Below are positions 35,725-45,152 of a DNA stretch of 64,000 nucleotides, piece after piece. Location of the stretch: contig NZ_CP047024.1 in the NCBI RefSeq assembly GCF_009796745.1, forward strand, positions 3,038,001-3,102,000. Reading direction: 5' to 3'. How positions within the stretch are numbered: position 1 is the first letter of the stretch; every line of letters starts with the position of its first letter. The DNA comes from Paraglaciecola sp. L1A13. GTDB lineage: Bacteria > Pseudomonadota > Gammaproteobacteria > Enterobacterales > Alteromonadaceae. The translations under genes and the position numbers were made by a program. Under the pieces are notes generated by a model that saw nothing but the letters and a program-made list of their open reading frames with translations, was not told the DNA's origin and did not search any database.

Positions 35725-36738
35725 TCAAGGTGCATTAGCTAAAGCGAGAGCGGTATCTAACATGCGATTAGAAAATCCCCATTCGTTATCATACCAAGCA
35801 CAGACTTTCACCAGTTTTTTGTCGATCACATTGGTTAAGCTGGCGTCATAGATTGAAGATGCGGGATTATGATTAAAATCAGTGGATACCAGCAGTTCAT
35901 CACAATATTCAAGTATCCCCTTTAATGCCCCGTTACTCGCCGTGCGCATAATGGAATGAATCTCTTCAATATTGGTCTCGCGAGACGCTATAAATGTTAA
36001 ATCAACCATAGAAACATTGATAACAGGAACACGCACAGCGAAGCCTTTGAGCTTGCCATCTAAAGCAGGTAAAACAAGACCAACCGCATTGGCTGCGCCA
36101 GTTTTAGTTGGGATCATAGACATAGTCGCAGACCGTGCCCGGCGAATATCTTTGTGGTAAACATCTGTTAGTACTTGATCATTTGTGTAAGCATGAATGG
36201 TTGTCATTGTGCCGCTTTCTATACCAATAGCCTCGTGCAGAGGCTTAACGAGGGGCGCAAGACAGTTAGTCGTACAAGAAGCGTTCGAGACGATCGTATG
36301 CTTAGCCAACAGCGTATCGTCGTTAACACCGTATACAACGGTTGCATCTATGCTGTCTCTGGCCGGGGCAGCTAACAGTACCTTCTTCGCTCCTGCGTTA
36401 ATGTGCATTTGTGCTGTCTCGCGTGTCCGAAACAATCCCGTACATTCCAAAACTACCTGCACGTCTAATTTGCCCCACGGAAGTTTCGATGGGTCTCGTT
36501 CTTTAAACACACGTATCTCGTCGTTACCTACCACTATATTATCACCATCAACACGTACCTCAGTTTGAAACGTTCCGTGCGCGGTGTCATGTTTTAGCAA
36601 TACGGCGTTGGTGTTTGCATCACCTAGATCGTTAATGGCCACAATGCGCAGTTCATCTGTGCGTCCAGATTCATAAAGTGCGCGCGTTACCATGCGTCCG
36701 ATGCGACCAAAACCATTAATTGCAATATTTATCGCCAT
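35725..36738 (-). CDS. gap: Glyceraldehyde-3-phosphate dehydrogenase
   Basis: NAD-dependent glycolytic and gluconeogenic enzyme of 337 residues. NAD-binding [15 protein letters not shown] at residues 9-23, catalytic Cys near residue 153 in [36 protein letters not shown], and [16 protein letters not shown] near the C-terminus are all canonical. The Asp at the end of the second strand (AINDLGDAN) fits NAD preference. It is alone on its strand. The window also holds pfkA, gpmA and ppsA, but 35 kb away, so it is not one operon. Confidence 0.96.
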   Translation of the reverse strand: MAINIAINGFGRIGRMVTRALYESGRTDELRIVAINDLGDANTNAVLLKHDTAHGTFQTEVRVDGDNIVVGNDEIRVFKERDPSKLPWGKLDVQVVLECTGLFRTRETAQMHINAGAKKVLLAAPARDSIDATVVYGVNDDTLLAKHTIVSNASCTTNCLAPLVKPLHEAIGIESGTMTTIHAYTNDQVLTDVYHKDIRRARSATMSMIPTKTGAANAVGLVLPALDGKLKGFAVRVPVINVSMVDLTFIASRETNIEEIHSIMRTASNGALKGILEYCDELLVSTDFNHNPASSIYDASLTNVIDKKLVKVCAWYDNEWGFSNRMLDTALALANAP

Positions 36739-36806
36739 TTTTAACCCCTCCGTACAATTTAACTAAGGAAAAATACATATCTCTGCAAATTTTGAAATCC
36801 GCAGAT

Positions 36807-37034
36807 TTATGTGTGCAGTGCTACCATTACATTCCTTAGCGGATAGGTATTGATGGCCATCAATAATTCGTTGTTTTTTTGAGCACAGAAGACTATTACC
36901 ACTTTGCCTGTGTACAACGGTGAAGTGGCACAAATAGCCAAATCAAACTGAAAATAGCTAAACAGTGATTTGCATAGCGGACAACGAAAATTACGCTCCC
37001 CTATCGTTCTGACTATCCACACGTTAGTTAACAA
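36807..37034 (-). CDS. Possible small Cys-containing protein upstream of gap
   Basis: A 75-codon frame starting with TTG (37034), or GTG four codons later. The peptide has FRCPLCKSLFSYFQFDLAIC and GKVVIVFC, resembling half of a zinc ribbon with CPLC and two later Cys. It lies on the gap strand, 68 bp before gap, and a weak AGGG precedes the start. Coding status is uncertain: no ATG start near the N-terminus. It could also be untranslated leader of gap. Confidence 0.35.
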   Translation of the reverse strand: MLTNVWIVRTIGERNFRCPLCKSLFSYFQFDLAICATSPLYTGKVVIVFCAQKNNELLMAINTYPLRNVMVALHT

Positions 37035-37141
37035 TGAGCTTTAACCCTGTTAGGCACAGGTTTATTGCGGAATACCACTAGTTAACAAGCATTGATATGC
37101 GGAAACCCCTTATTTAAGTGACATGTATTTATCGCTATTAT

Positions 37142-37246
37142 GGAAGCCTATTAATTGCGTTATTTGAATTGATAGACCCTTTGACATAGGTTTCCAACCT
37201 CTTTGGAGTCCCTCCGTTTACATCTTAGGAGGGCTCCTTTTTTTTT
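37142..37246 (+). ncRNA. Candidate small RNA ending in a strong terminator
   Basis: No plus-strand gene precedes the strong terminator at 37205-37246: the nearest upstream plus-strand gene ends at 35682 with gap in antisense between. TATTAT at about 37135-37141 could be a -10 box, giving a ~100-nt RNA with small internal stems (for example CCAA-CCTCT-TTGG). The start is a guess; a 14-codon leader-like ORF lies nearby (MYLSLLWKPINCVI), so an attenuator for the downstream small gene is an alternative. Confidence 0.35.
37205..37246 (+). terminator. Strong rho-independent terminator
   Basis: Stem GGAGTCCCTCC (37205-37215) with GGAGGGCTCC (37228-37237), one bulged T, followed immediately by nine T (37238-37246). 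The clearest intrinsic terminator in the window. Confidence 0.85.
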
Positions 37247-37425
37247 GTCTTGAGAATTTAATGATCCTACCGAACAAGAAACTAGTTACTCGGTAAAATT
37301 GATGTCGTTAAGCATGATGATAAATGACATTCATGGGCCATTGATAGATGGGTTGAATATTCTGCTGGTGACCCAAATACTAGATGTAGATATGCTAATG
37401 ATATAAACAACAATAAGGATTATTT

Positions 37426-37647
37426 ATGACTGATTACAATAATGAAAGTACCCTAAAGCAAAACCCCATGTTACATATGGAAGCCTTGAAAACGGCAATA
37501 ACCGATGGAGATGAGGATCAACTAAAAGGGCTTTTAACGAATGAAATTTTTGACGAATTGCAAAAAAGTCACCTCATTCATTTGGCAGAAGAAACTGGAA
37601 ATTCAGACATTGTAAAAATACTTAAAGGTACGCCTGCAACACCTTAA
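37426..37647 (+). CDS. Small hypothetical protein
   Basis: A 73-residue, probably soluble, acidic helical protein (MDGDEDQLKGL-like pattern: ITDGDEDQLKGLLTNEIFDE, then HLAEETGNSDIVKILKG). The second half has the flavour of a single ankyrin-like helix pair, but one repeat is not enough to name it. AAGGA seven bases before the ATG supports translation. It lies between the terminator at 37246 and the convergent helicase gene. Function unknown. Confidence 0.65.
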   Translation: MTDYNNESTLKQNPMLHMEALKTAITDGDEDQLKGLLTNEIFDELQKSHLIHLAEETGNSDIVKILKGTPATP

Positions 37648-37867
37648 TATCATAAACGCAGCGATCTTAGATTACGTAAGGTAAAGCATGCATTCGTGTC
37701 CACGGTGGTGACTTGAGAAGAGGAACAAAAGCAAATTTAGCCGTCATTGGCGGAGCACCCTATCACAAAGTCTTTAACGCCCAATGAATCACCCAGAATT
37801 AGCTGAGCATACTGCCTATTGACTGGCAGCCAGCATAGCCCAAAAGTTAGCGCTGAGTTCACCACAG

Positions 37868-40800
37868 CTAGAAGGTCTCTTTTAGTAGATTCAGCATGTC
37901 ATCAACCGACAGCTTAGTTACGGCTTCATTACCCGATAATAGTTTGTCTGCTAAGTCTCGTTTATGCTGGTGCAACGCAACAATTTTTTCTTCTATGGTG
38001 TTTTGGGCAATTAACCTGTACACGGTTACCGGGCGTAATTGCCCGATTCGATGGGCCCGGTCAGAGGCTTGTTCTTCTACCGCTGGGTTCCACCAAGGAT
38101 CCATGTGTATAACATAGTCTGCAGCGGTTAAGTTTAGGCCTGAGCCGCCGGCTTTTAGGCTAATTAAAAATATATCCCCTTCACCACTTTGAAAGGCATT
38201 AACACTTTTTTGTCGCTGTTTTTGCGGCGTTGAACCGTCTAAATATTGATAACTAAAACCTTTGGCTTCTATGTGCTGCTTAATCAATTGTAAATGGCCT
38301 ACAAACTGACTAAAGATAAGTGCTTTGTGGTTGTTGAGTTTCAGTTCTTCTAGTAACGCATCCAAGGCCACTAGTTTGGCGCTGGGTAGATCAGTTTCTG
38401 CCATGACTAACTTAGGGTTGCAGCACGCTTGGCGCAATTTAACCAACTCGGCAAGCATTTTAATGCGCTGCTCGCCAGCATTGGCTTGTTCGCCGCTTTG
38501 GCTAATATTGTCTATTGCATTGAGTCTCAGCGCTTCGTAAAAGTCGCGCTCTTGAGGGCTCATTTCTACTCGAATGTTAATCTCAGTACGGGATGGTAAT
38601 TCAGTTAACACTTGGTTTTTCATGCGCCGTAAAATAAAGGGCTGAATCAAGGCTTTAAGAGCTTGGTTTGCTTTGCGTGCGGCCAAGGCGTCTTCGTTTG
38701 CATTTTCAATGGGCAATGAAAATCGTTCAGCAAAGCGTTTTATATTGCCAAGCAAGCCAGGGTTAATAAAGCGAAATAAACTCCACAGTTCAGTCAAATT
38801 GTTTTCAATCGGCGTGCCTGTTGTGATCATTTTAAAGTCACTTTTTAATGCGAAGGCAGCTTTAGTGCGTTTAGCCAGTGGGTTCTTCAACGCTTGGGCT
38901 TCATCGGCAACTATGCTGTGCCAGTGCACTTTTTTGAGTATTTCACTTTCACGTTGTAACAGTCCGTAGCTAATGATCACGCAATCAAATGGGCCTAACG
39001 CATCTAACAACATTTCACGTTTTAAGGTGTTAGTTGAGTCGGCAAATATTTTGACATTCAGCGTAGGCGCAAATTTTAGCGCTTCTTGCTGCCAGTTAAA
39101 ACATACCGATGTGGGGGCAATAACTAAACTGGGACCATGGCTTGCGCGCGAAAGCAGAATGGCGAGGGCTTGTAAGGTTTTACCCAAGCCCATATCGTCG
39201 GCTAAACAAGCACCCGCTCCCCAATGTGCAAGTCGCGACGCCCAATCAAACCCCACCAGTTGGTAATCGCGCAATTGCGCTTGAAAGGTTGATGGGATTT
39301 GCGGTTTAATCGTATTTGCTTGATGCATTTTTTGGGTTTGTTGATCCCACGCATGAATAGTTTTCATGCGCATGCCTGTTGTGGCTTCTTCTATTTGCAA
39401 ACTGGCTAAGGGATGGAATTTACCGTCGTCGGTGACTTGATTGATTAACTCAAGTTTATGGCGTAAATCGTCAGACAAGGCCAGTATCTGTTCTCCGCCT
39501 AGTTCAATAAAACGTCCATTGCTGGTTTTCACTAGTTCAAGTAGTTTTCTCAGTTCGAGCACTTGATCGTTATCTACTTGCAAGTCACCCGTTATATCAA
39601 ACCACTCATTTTTTTGACTGAACGCCAGTTGCAGATGCTCGCTGTCCAATTTTTTCGATAAGCTCAATTTTTTGCCTTTCGGCCAGCGCAAAACTAAATC
39701 AAATGTTGCTTGGCTAATGGCTATTTCTAATTGTTCTAAGGCTGCTAGGGCAAGTTGTAAATCGTCTAATAGTAAGACGTTATCAGCCATATTTAAAAAG
39801 GCGGGGCATGCTTGATCGAGCTGATCCAACAACGTTTCTTCCCGTTGCAAGTCCCGCTGGGTTGCCATACGTTTACCATTTAAGTCAGTCGTTAAACTGG
39901 CATTACCAACACCAGGTTTAAATGCCGGTCCTTTTTCGCCAAATGGCATCACCACACAGGTAAATGTTAGCCCGTTTTGAGCAGGCTGAATATTCACCAC
40001 CAAATTGGGATCACATTTATGGTTTTCTAATCCGGTATCAAGCTCTGTGATATCAGATTGAATATTTAAAAACGGTGCAATAGCCGATATACCCTCCAGC
40101 GCTTTTTGCTTGGCGCTGATCGGAATTAACAAACCTGCCTCGCCAATTATCTCGGCAACTTTTAGATGATCAAGGGAAAACACGGTGAGCTGATACTGCG
40201 TATCGCTAATAGCCTTTAAATCATAAGTGGGCTGGCCTTCATAATCACCGATATCGTTGGGTAGGTCGGCAATGCTTAAACAAAGTTGCTCGCCAATCTG
40301 GCTAACCAATAATTCAGGCTCGCGTTTGATGATTTCAATATTTTGATTTATGTCGTCTGAAGCGTACAAGTTGTCAATACCCACCGCGGCTTCCAGCGCA
40401 GATAATCCATGTAGTGTATATTCAACTTTTGAGTAGTATCCCCAACTTTGATAAGCATCAATTGCACGGCAAATTCTTTTATCGCTGTCAGTTAGGTAGT
40501 CAAAAGAATCGGTCTCTTCTTTTAGCCGCTTTAGCGATACTACTCGTCCTTTACTCCACCCTGATTTATTAAATTTTTGCTCCCGCGCAGTTAAACTGTG
40601 AGCATAGTTCTCCTCAAATTCCCAAATTAAGCGAACAGGCTTTACTATTACTTCTTTAGGCAGAGTCAAATTTTTGTCAGCATTTGGATTAAGAGCGATT
40701 AACTTATCTAGTGCTAAATCCCATAGTGATTTGGTTTCTATCAGGCTGGTAATATCAATCAATTTCGCATGTTGTTGTGACGTAGACTCGAGATTTTTAT

Positions 40801-42184
40801 TACTTTTTTCATGACTAAAACTTGCTGCCATTTGTTTACATATATGCGCAAATAAGGGGTAACCAAGCTGCATAAAATTAGCGTGGTATTTTAATGCTAA
40901 CTTGGTAAGCGCAGGGTCTTTGCTTTGATTACACCAAACCTGTGCCAAGAGATAATTAAAATAACAGAGTTGATGAGCGAAAAAGTCAGCCCTATCATCG
41001 ATACTATTATATTCAATATTGATATTGTATTTTTCGCCCGTCGATAAGCACATGATCGGTTTAACAATACCCTGCCCAATATAATAAAAATCACTGTTAA
41101 CTTTACGATCACTTTCCTCAAATTCGACTTGTTGCAGAGCAGTTGTAAAATAACTTACATCATCTTGATTAGCCTGCACCACTAATGCCAGTTTATAGAA
41201 GTACCCCAACAACTCATTCAAGTATTGTTTTTTACGCTTGGTGAGTTTGTTTTTAACCTGCATTGCTTGCTCAAAATTGTCAATCGCTTGCTGGTTTTCA
41301 CCGGTTAAAAAGCAATAGGCACCACGTAATTGCAATCCATAACTGCTGGTGTCTTGGGTATCTTGAATTCGCAAAAAGTCGTCGAAACGCTGTTGATACA
41401 AATATTGTTCTGCCAGTAAATGATGACAATCGATATTGTTTGTAAGGTTTGTTTTTTGTGTCTTGGCGCCGCACACCCGCTCTAATAATTGAAGCGGGTA
41501 AGCACAATTTTCCCCCTCTATTTGAAACGTTCTAAAGAGAGTGGCAAACGCTTGATATTGCAGCACATTGGGGAGTTGTAAAAACGTGTCTAAATCAAAC
41601 GGTAAGAAAAATATCTCAAGCAAAATTTTATTTTGCGAGTGATCGATAATCTGCGGGTTCTTATTAAATGATAATGCCTCTTCAAGCTGGTCTATTTGCT
41701 TTAAATAATAAAGATCTCGTATGACTCTGGCCCTATCGGCATCTTTGTTCTGCCAACTGTAACTGTTCACCACAGGCACAACCTGTTCAGCGGCCATTAT
41801 GATCTCTAGTAACCTTGACGGTGCTTGATCATTCGTAATCTCTAATAAGGTGTGAGACTGAAACTGTTCAATTTCAAGCATTAAACGATTGGCAAGTAAT
41901 CTGTTGAGGTGCAACCCCTCTCTGCTAGGAATTAATAACGACTGTGTAGTCAGTCGTTCTCGAGACTCCTTACTTAACAGATACTGCTTTTTGTCATGTG
42001 CTAAAAAACCACGACTAACCAATATATCGATAACTTGCGCTAACTTTGTTATGCCAATCGGTTTATACACCACAGCCAAAATCATTAAGGTGATCTGTTC
42101 GGCTTCATTTAGCTTTACGTAAACGTGATATAAAGATTCTACTTGTTGGGTGATTTGTGGCTGGATTAAAGCGGCAAGCTTCAT
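37868..42184 (-). CDS. Large SNF2-family DEAD/DEAH-box helicase
   Basis: Predicted dsDNA translocase of 1438 residues. The SNF2 motor occupies roughly 970-1438: LADDMGLGKTLQALAILLSR (motif I, ~995), VADEAQALKN (motif II, ~1090), TTGTPIENNLTELWSLFRFI (III), LDGSTPQKQRQKSVNAFQSG, SLKAGGSGLNLTAADYVIHM (V) and QASDRAHRIGQ (VI, ~1375). The ~960 N-terminal residues have no motif I can name. They include a winged-helix-like start, a TPR-like helical stretch near 255-340 and a beta-rich middle; no SWIM zinc finger was seen. Such proteins may remodel nucleoprotein or transcription complexes. No nuclease or methylase gene adjoins it, so a defence system is not suggested. Upstream MscS gene is 194 bp away. 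Confidence 0.92.
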   Translation of the reverse strand: MKLAALIQPQITQQVESLYHVYVKLNEAEQITLMILAVVYKPIGITKLAQVIDILVSRGFLAHDKKQYLLSKESRERLTTQSLLIPSREGLHLNRLLANRLMLEIEQFQSHTLLEITNDQAPSRLLEIIMAAEQVVPVVNSYSWQNKDADRARVIRDLYYLKQIDQLEEALSFNKNPQIIDHSQNKILLEIFFLPFDLDTFLQLPNVLQYQAFATLFRTFQIEGENCAYPLQLLERVCGAKTQKTNLTNNIDCHHLLAEQYLYQQRFDDFLRIQDTQDTSSYGLQLRGAYCFLTGENQQAIDNFEQAMQVKNKLTKRKKQYLNELLGYFYKLALVVQANQDDVSYFTTALQQVEFEESDRKVNSDFYYIGQGIVKPIMCLSTGEKYNINIEYNSIDDRADFFAHQLCYFNYLLAQVWCNQSKDPALTKLALKYHANFMQLGYPLFAHICKQMAASFSHEKSNKNLESTSQQHAKLIDITSLIETKSLWDLALDKLIALNPNADKNLTLPKEVIVKPVRLIWEFEENYAHSLTAREQKFNKSGWSKGRVVSLKRLKEETDSFDYLTDSDKRICRAIDAYQSWGYYSKVEYTLHGLSALEAAVGIDNLYASDDINQNIEIIKREPELLVSQIGEQLCLSIADLPNDIGDYEGQPTYDLKAISDTQYQLTVFSLDHLKVAEIIGEAGLLIPISAKQKALEGISAIAPFLNIQSDITELDTGLENHKCDPNLVVNIQPAQNGLTFTCVVMPFGEKGPAFKPGVGNASLTTDLNGKRMATQRDLQREETLLDQLDQACPAFLNMADNVLLLDDLQLALAALEQLEIAISQATFDLVLRWPKGKKLSLSKKLDSEHLQLAFSQKNEWFDITGDLQVDNDQVLELRKLLELVKTSNGRFIELGGEQILALSDDLRHKLELINQVTDDGKFHPLASLQIEEATTGMRMKTIHAWDQQTQKMHQANTIKPQIPSTFQAQLRDYQLVGFDWASRLAHWGAGACLADDMGLGKTLQALAILLSRASHGPSLVIAPTSVCFNWQQEALKFAPTLNVKIFADSTNTLKREMLLDALGPFDCVIISYGLLQRESEILKKVHWHSIVADEAQALKNPLAKRTKAAFALKSDFKMITTGTPIENNLTELWSLFRFINPGLLGNIKRFAERFSLPIENANEDALAARKANQALKALIQPFILRRMKNQVLTELPSRTEINIRVEMSPQERDFYEALRLNAIDNISQSGEQANAGEQRIKMLAELVKLRQACCNPKLVMAETDLPSAKLVALDALLEELKLNNHKALIFSQFVGHLQLIKQHIEAKGFSYQYLDGSTPQKQRQKSVNAFQSGEGDIFLISLKAGGSGLNLTAADYVIHMDPWWNPAVEEQASDRAHRIGQLRPVTVYRLIAQNTIEEKIVALHQHKRDLADKLLSGNEAVTKLSVDDMLNLLKETF

Positions 42185-42378
42185 AGTAGTGAGGTTCTTA
42201 ATGTTGGATCAATTTTCAATGAGGTGAAATTAACAAAAATGTCTAAGGTAAACAATTATTGTCAACAAGATCGAAATCGGCAAAAAACAAAAATATTCCC
42301 GCTCATTTACTGCAAATAAAACAAAAAATCGAGGCTACAAACGTAAAGAATAATACTTATTACATGCCAATAATCTAC

Positions 42379-43458
42379 TTAGCGTGCATCGCCGCGAGGA
42401 AATTTGACTCTATCAGGTTGTTTATTCAGTTCCATTAGACCCCGCTTGAGTATGCGGGTTTTGAGCTGGCCGGACTTCTTTGGATGGGCGAGGTATCTGA
42501 CAATCACTTCAATCCAGGTATTTTCATGTGTGCGAAACAATACGACCGGCTCTTCATTTACCTCAAGTTCATCAACGGGTGTTTGGGCCAGTAATTTACG
42601 ATAAACAGCAACTTGCCTCGCCATGTCTTCGCCAATCTCGCGCAACGCGGCGTCATGGAGTGTTTCAGCCACAAATTCCAGATCACTGTCATAGGCGACA
42701 TATAGATGTATCTCATTCCAAATATAAGGGAACAGAGGCCAAGAATAATTATATACCGTCTCATTTAGCACAAGTGAGTTAGGGAACTTGATGACTCGAC
42801 CACTAGGATGATCGGTTGACAAGTATTGACCACCAAACTCCCACAATGTGGTATCTAGATACCCCACATCGATAACATCACCAGTTGCATCGTTGATACG
42901 TATTCGATCACCGACTCGATAAGGCTGGCGTAATAGAATGTAAAACCAAGCAAATAGGTTATTCAGCGATGATTGCAGAGCCAGACCAAAAATCACTGAT
43001 AGTACCCCAAGAGAAACCAGTACAGTTGTCCAATCGACAAAAAGTATCGATATCAAGGTAATCGTAATGGTAAACCCCACCACTAACCAAATAAGTCGAT
43101 TAAGGTTGAAGCGAGAAGCCACATTGCTCATTGAACGCATTAGATAATGGGTAGCAAAATTACCAATTGCTAGCATAATAGAAACCAGCAATCCGGCTAG
43201 ACTGAATTTGTTCAATTGCTCGAGGTAACGTCCAGCAAAGGCCACTGAACCATGTTGTAACCACTGGTACAAAAGAAAAAAGCTAATGGCACTGACAAGA
43301 TAAACCCAAAACCATGTTCTTTGTATTGACGTGCTTTCTGGTGGTGCAAATTGCTGCTCGGTACTTATCTGCCGCAAAGCATCATTAATGGCTGACTGTT
43401 GGGCAATATCAACTGGCCCGAGTTCTGTTTCTTTATCAGCGCTGTTATTTTTTTTCAC
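42379..43458 (-). CDS. MscS-family mechanosensitive channel
   Basis: Membrane channel of 359 residues that would release osmolytes when the membrane is stretched. About four or five transmembrane helices in residues 48-180 are followed by the conserved MscS pore and beta domain: VIFGLALQSSLNNLFAWFYILLR, QPYRVGDRIRINDATGDVIDV, TTLWEFGG and KFPNSLVLNETVYNYS. The C-terminus (~240-359) is a mixed alpha/beta cytoplasmic domain longer than in MscS. GTG start, so the exact N-terminus is less certain. It stands alone; the DUF6515 gene is 271 bp upstream. Confidence 0.9.
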   Translation of the reverse strand: MKKNNSADKETELGPVDIAQQSAINDALRQISTEQQFAPPESTSIQRTWFWVYLVSAISFFLLYQWLQHGSVAFAGRYLEQLNKFSLAGLLVSIMLAIGNFATHYLMRSMSNVASRFNLNRLIWLVVGFTITITLISILFVDWTTVLVSLGVLSVIFGLALQSSLNNLFAWFYILLRQPYRVGDRIRINDATGDVIDVGYLDTTLWEFGGQYLSTDHPSGRVIKFPNSLVLNETVYNYSWPLFPYIWNEIHLYVAYDSDLEFVAETLHDAALREIGEDMARQVAVYRKLLAQTPVDELEVNEEPVVLFRTHENTWIEVIVRYLAHPKKSGQLKTRILKRGLMELNKQPDRVKFPRGDAR

Positions 43459-43729
43459 AATGTCTATCTCGTTTCATGCGTTCATTCAGATTACAGTTGA
43501 TAATGTCGACTTTCAAACGATGCATGACGCTGTTTACATAATGAAATTGTTAACTGCGCCCAATGCCGCGACCAAACACCTTTTGTAGCAAGTACTGCGC
43601 ACTGCGTTTCAGTCGACGGTATACCCTGAGTTGGCTAACCTGTGTCGGTTATCCTGGGTTGGTTATAAATCAATTGGCATTTAGTCACGCGGGTCATACT
43701 AAACGCCTTTGATCAAGGTAACACCCACT

Positions 43730-44413
43730 TTAATCCAACTTCAATGCTAGATAATGAACACTGTTTCCTGATGATTGCGCAAGAAAATAAATATCACGGA
43801 ATTTGAAGTATTGCTGACCGCTGACCACTACTGACTGCGCACCTTGGGGCAATGAGCTATAGGCTTTTCCAAGTTGAAAGCCGCTACTTTTAGCGCTCAT
43901 ATCTTGTTGTGTTTCAATCGACTGAGCGACGACGTGAGAAACGTTGTCACTGTAAATAACATCGCTGGTTGGCTCAGCTATTACCCGGTAATAACCATTA
44001 TCAAACACATAATAAATACCGAGGGAAAAATAGAGCGGATTACCTCGTACCACTATGCGTTCATAGCCTTTTGGTAGAGAGCGGACCTTCAAACCAATTG
44101 GCGGGCGTACAACGGTGTAGCCGTTGTTTAAATGACGATAATATATCCCATCATTAACGATAAATGACGCCCCGCCAAACCTTATTGTCAGTCCATTTTT
44201 AGGTGCTTTGCGCATAATAGAACCGGTCTTATATACTTCCCGTTTATGCACAACTACTGACTCATGATAACTACTTTTGTGCTGTTTCACTTCTTTATGT
44301 TGCACTTGATTATTCTGTGCATCCCTATGAAGGGCTTCTTTGCTCTGAGCGGCACTTATGTTGGGTAACACAACCAAGGACATAACAATGGGTAATAACA
44401 TGGTTAATTTCAT
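43730..44413 (-). CDS. DUF6515-like periplasmic protein
   Basis: Exported protein of 227 residues with a signal peptide (MLLPIVMSLVVLPNISAAQS). The mature part has a His/Lys-rich linker and two or three repeats of a YYRH/YYVFDNGYY type: FIVNDGIYYRHLNNGYTVVR, PIGLKVRSLPKGYERIVVRG and GIYYVFDNGYYRVI, plus a third partial one at the C-terminus (LPQGAQSVVVSGQQYFKFRD). This pattern is that of DUF6515 proteins, whose role is unknown. It is divergent from the IorA-like gene by 277 bp, with no recognised shared operator. Confidence 0.75.
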   Translation of the reverse strand: MKLTMLLPIVMSLVVLPNISAAQSKEALHRDAQNNQVQHKEVKQHKSSYHESVVVHKREVYKTGSIMRKAPKNGLTIRFGGASFIVNDGIYYRHLNNGYTVVRPPIGLKVRSLPKGYERIVVRGNPLYFSLGIYYVFDNGYYRVIAEPTSDVIYSDNVSHVVAQSIETQQDMSAKSSGFQLGKAYSSLPQGAQSVVVSGQQYFKFRDIYFLAQSSGNSVHYLALKLD

Positions 44414-44690
44414 CAGACTGCCTTTTCATTTTATTTAATCACACGGTGAGTATTAGGCCGCGAATATGAATATAAACTGACTTGACCCGCTCAACTTGGA
44501 CTCTTTACACAACCTTTAACTTACGTAACACATCTTAACGTTTACCCTCAATTTTAAGTTTGTACTAGGTATTTAGCGAGTCCCCCCCTGTGAATAATGT
44601 GTTAACACTAGATATCATTACTTTTTTGCACCAACTTAATTTACTCTACTAATAAGCTTGTTTAACGCAGCAAAAAATTAAGGCAATAAC

Positions 44691-45152
44691 ATGCAATTAA
44701 ACGTAAACGGTACGCAGCACGAAGTTGATGTTGACGAAGCAATGCCCTTATTGTGGGTTTTGCGTGATGAGTTAGCTATCACAGGGCCAAAGTTTGGTTG
44801 CGGCATAGCCATGTGCGGTGCCTGTACGGTGCATGTTAATGGGATGCCTGTACGCTCTTGTTCAATCCCCGTCGGGCAAGTAACGGGACAAGTCACCACA
44901 ATAGAAGGGCTTGGCACCCCAGATGCCATGCATGCTGTTCAAGCCGCTTGGGTTGAACATCAAGTCGCCCAATGTGGATATTGCCAACCAGGGCAGATCA
45001 TGTCAGCCGCTGCATTATTACAGATGAACCCAAACCCAGACGATGATGCAATTGACCGGGCTATGTCCGCTAACTTGTGCCGCTGCGGTACCTATCCACG
45101 CATTCGCGCAGCGGTGAAAACAGCCGCGATCAAAGTGCGGGAGAACAGCTAA
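44691..45152 (+). CDS. iorA: [2Fe-2S] subunit of a molybdenum hydroxylase (IorA-like)
   Basis: Small electron-transfer subunit of 153 residues from the isoquinoline-1-oxidoreductase / aldehyde oxidoreductase group. Plant-type cluster ligands are Cys37, Cys42, Cys45 and Cys57 ([14 protein letters not shown]); the second cluster uses Cys95, Cys98, Cys130 and Cys132 ([16 protein letters not shown]). It takes electrons from the molybdopterin subunit encoded immediately after. It has no export signal of its own; homologous small subunits are carried across by Tat together with the large subunit. The stop overlaps the next start (TAATG). Confidence 0.9.
   Translation: MQLNVNGTQHEVDVDEAMPLLWVLRDELAITGPKFGCGIAMCGACTVHVNGMPVRSCSIPVGQVTGQVTTIEGLGTPDAMHAVQAAWVEHQVAQCGYCQPGQIMSAAALLQMNPNPDDDAIDRAMSANLCRCGTYPRIRAAVKTAAIKVRENS

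Noticed and set aside
42528..42782. 84-codon plus-strand frame over the MscS gene
   Set aside because: Antisense shadow; the MscS motifs account for the sequence.
37868..44413. Defence island around the SNF2 helicase
   Set aside because: Neighbours are MscS and DUF6515 genes; no methylase, nuclease or other defence component is seen.
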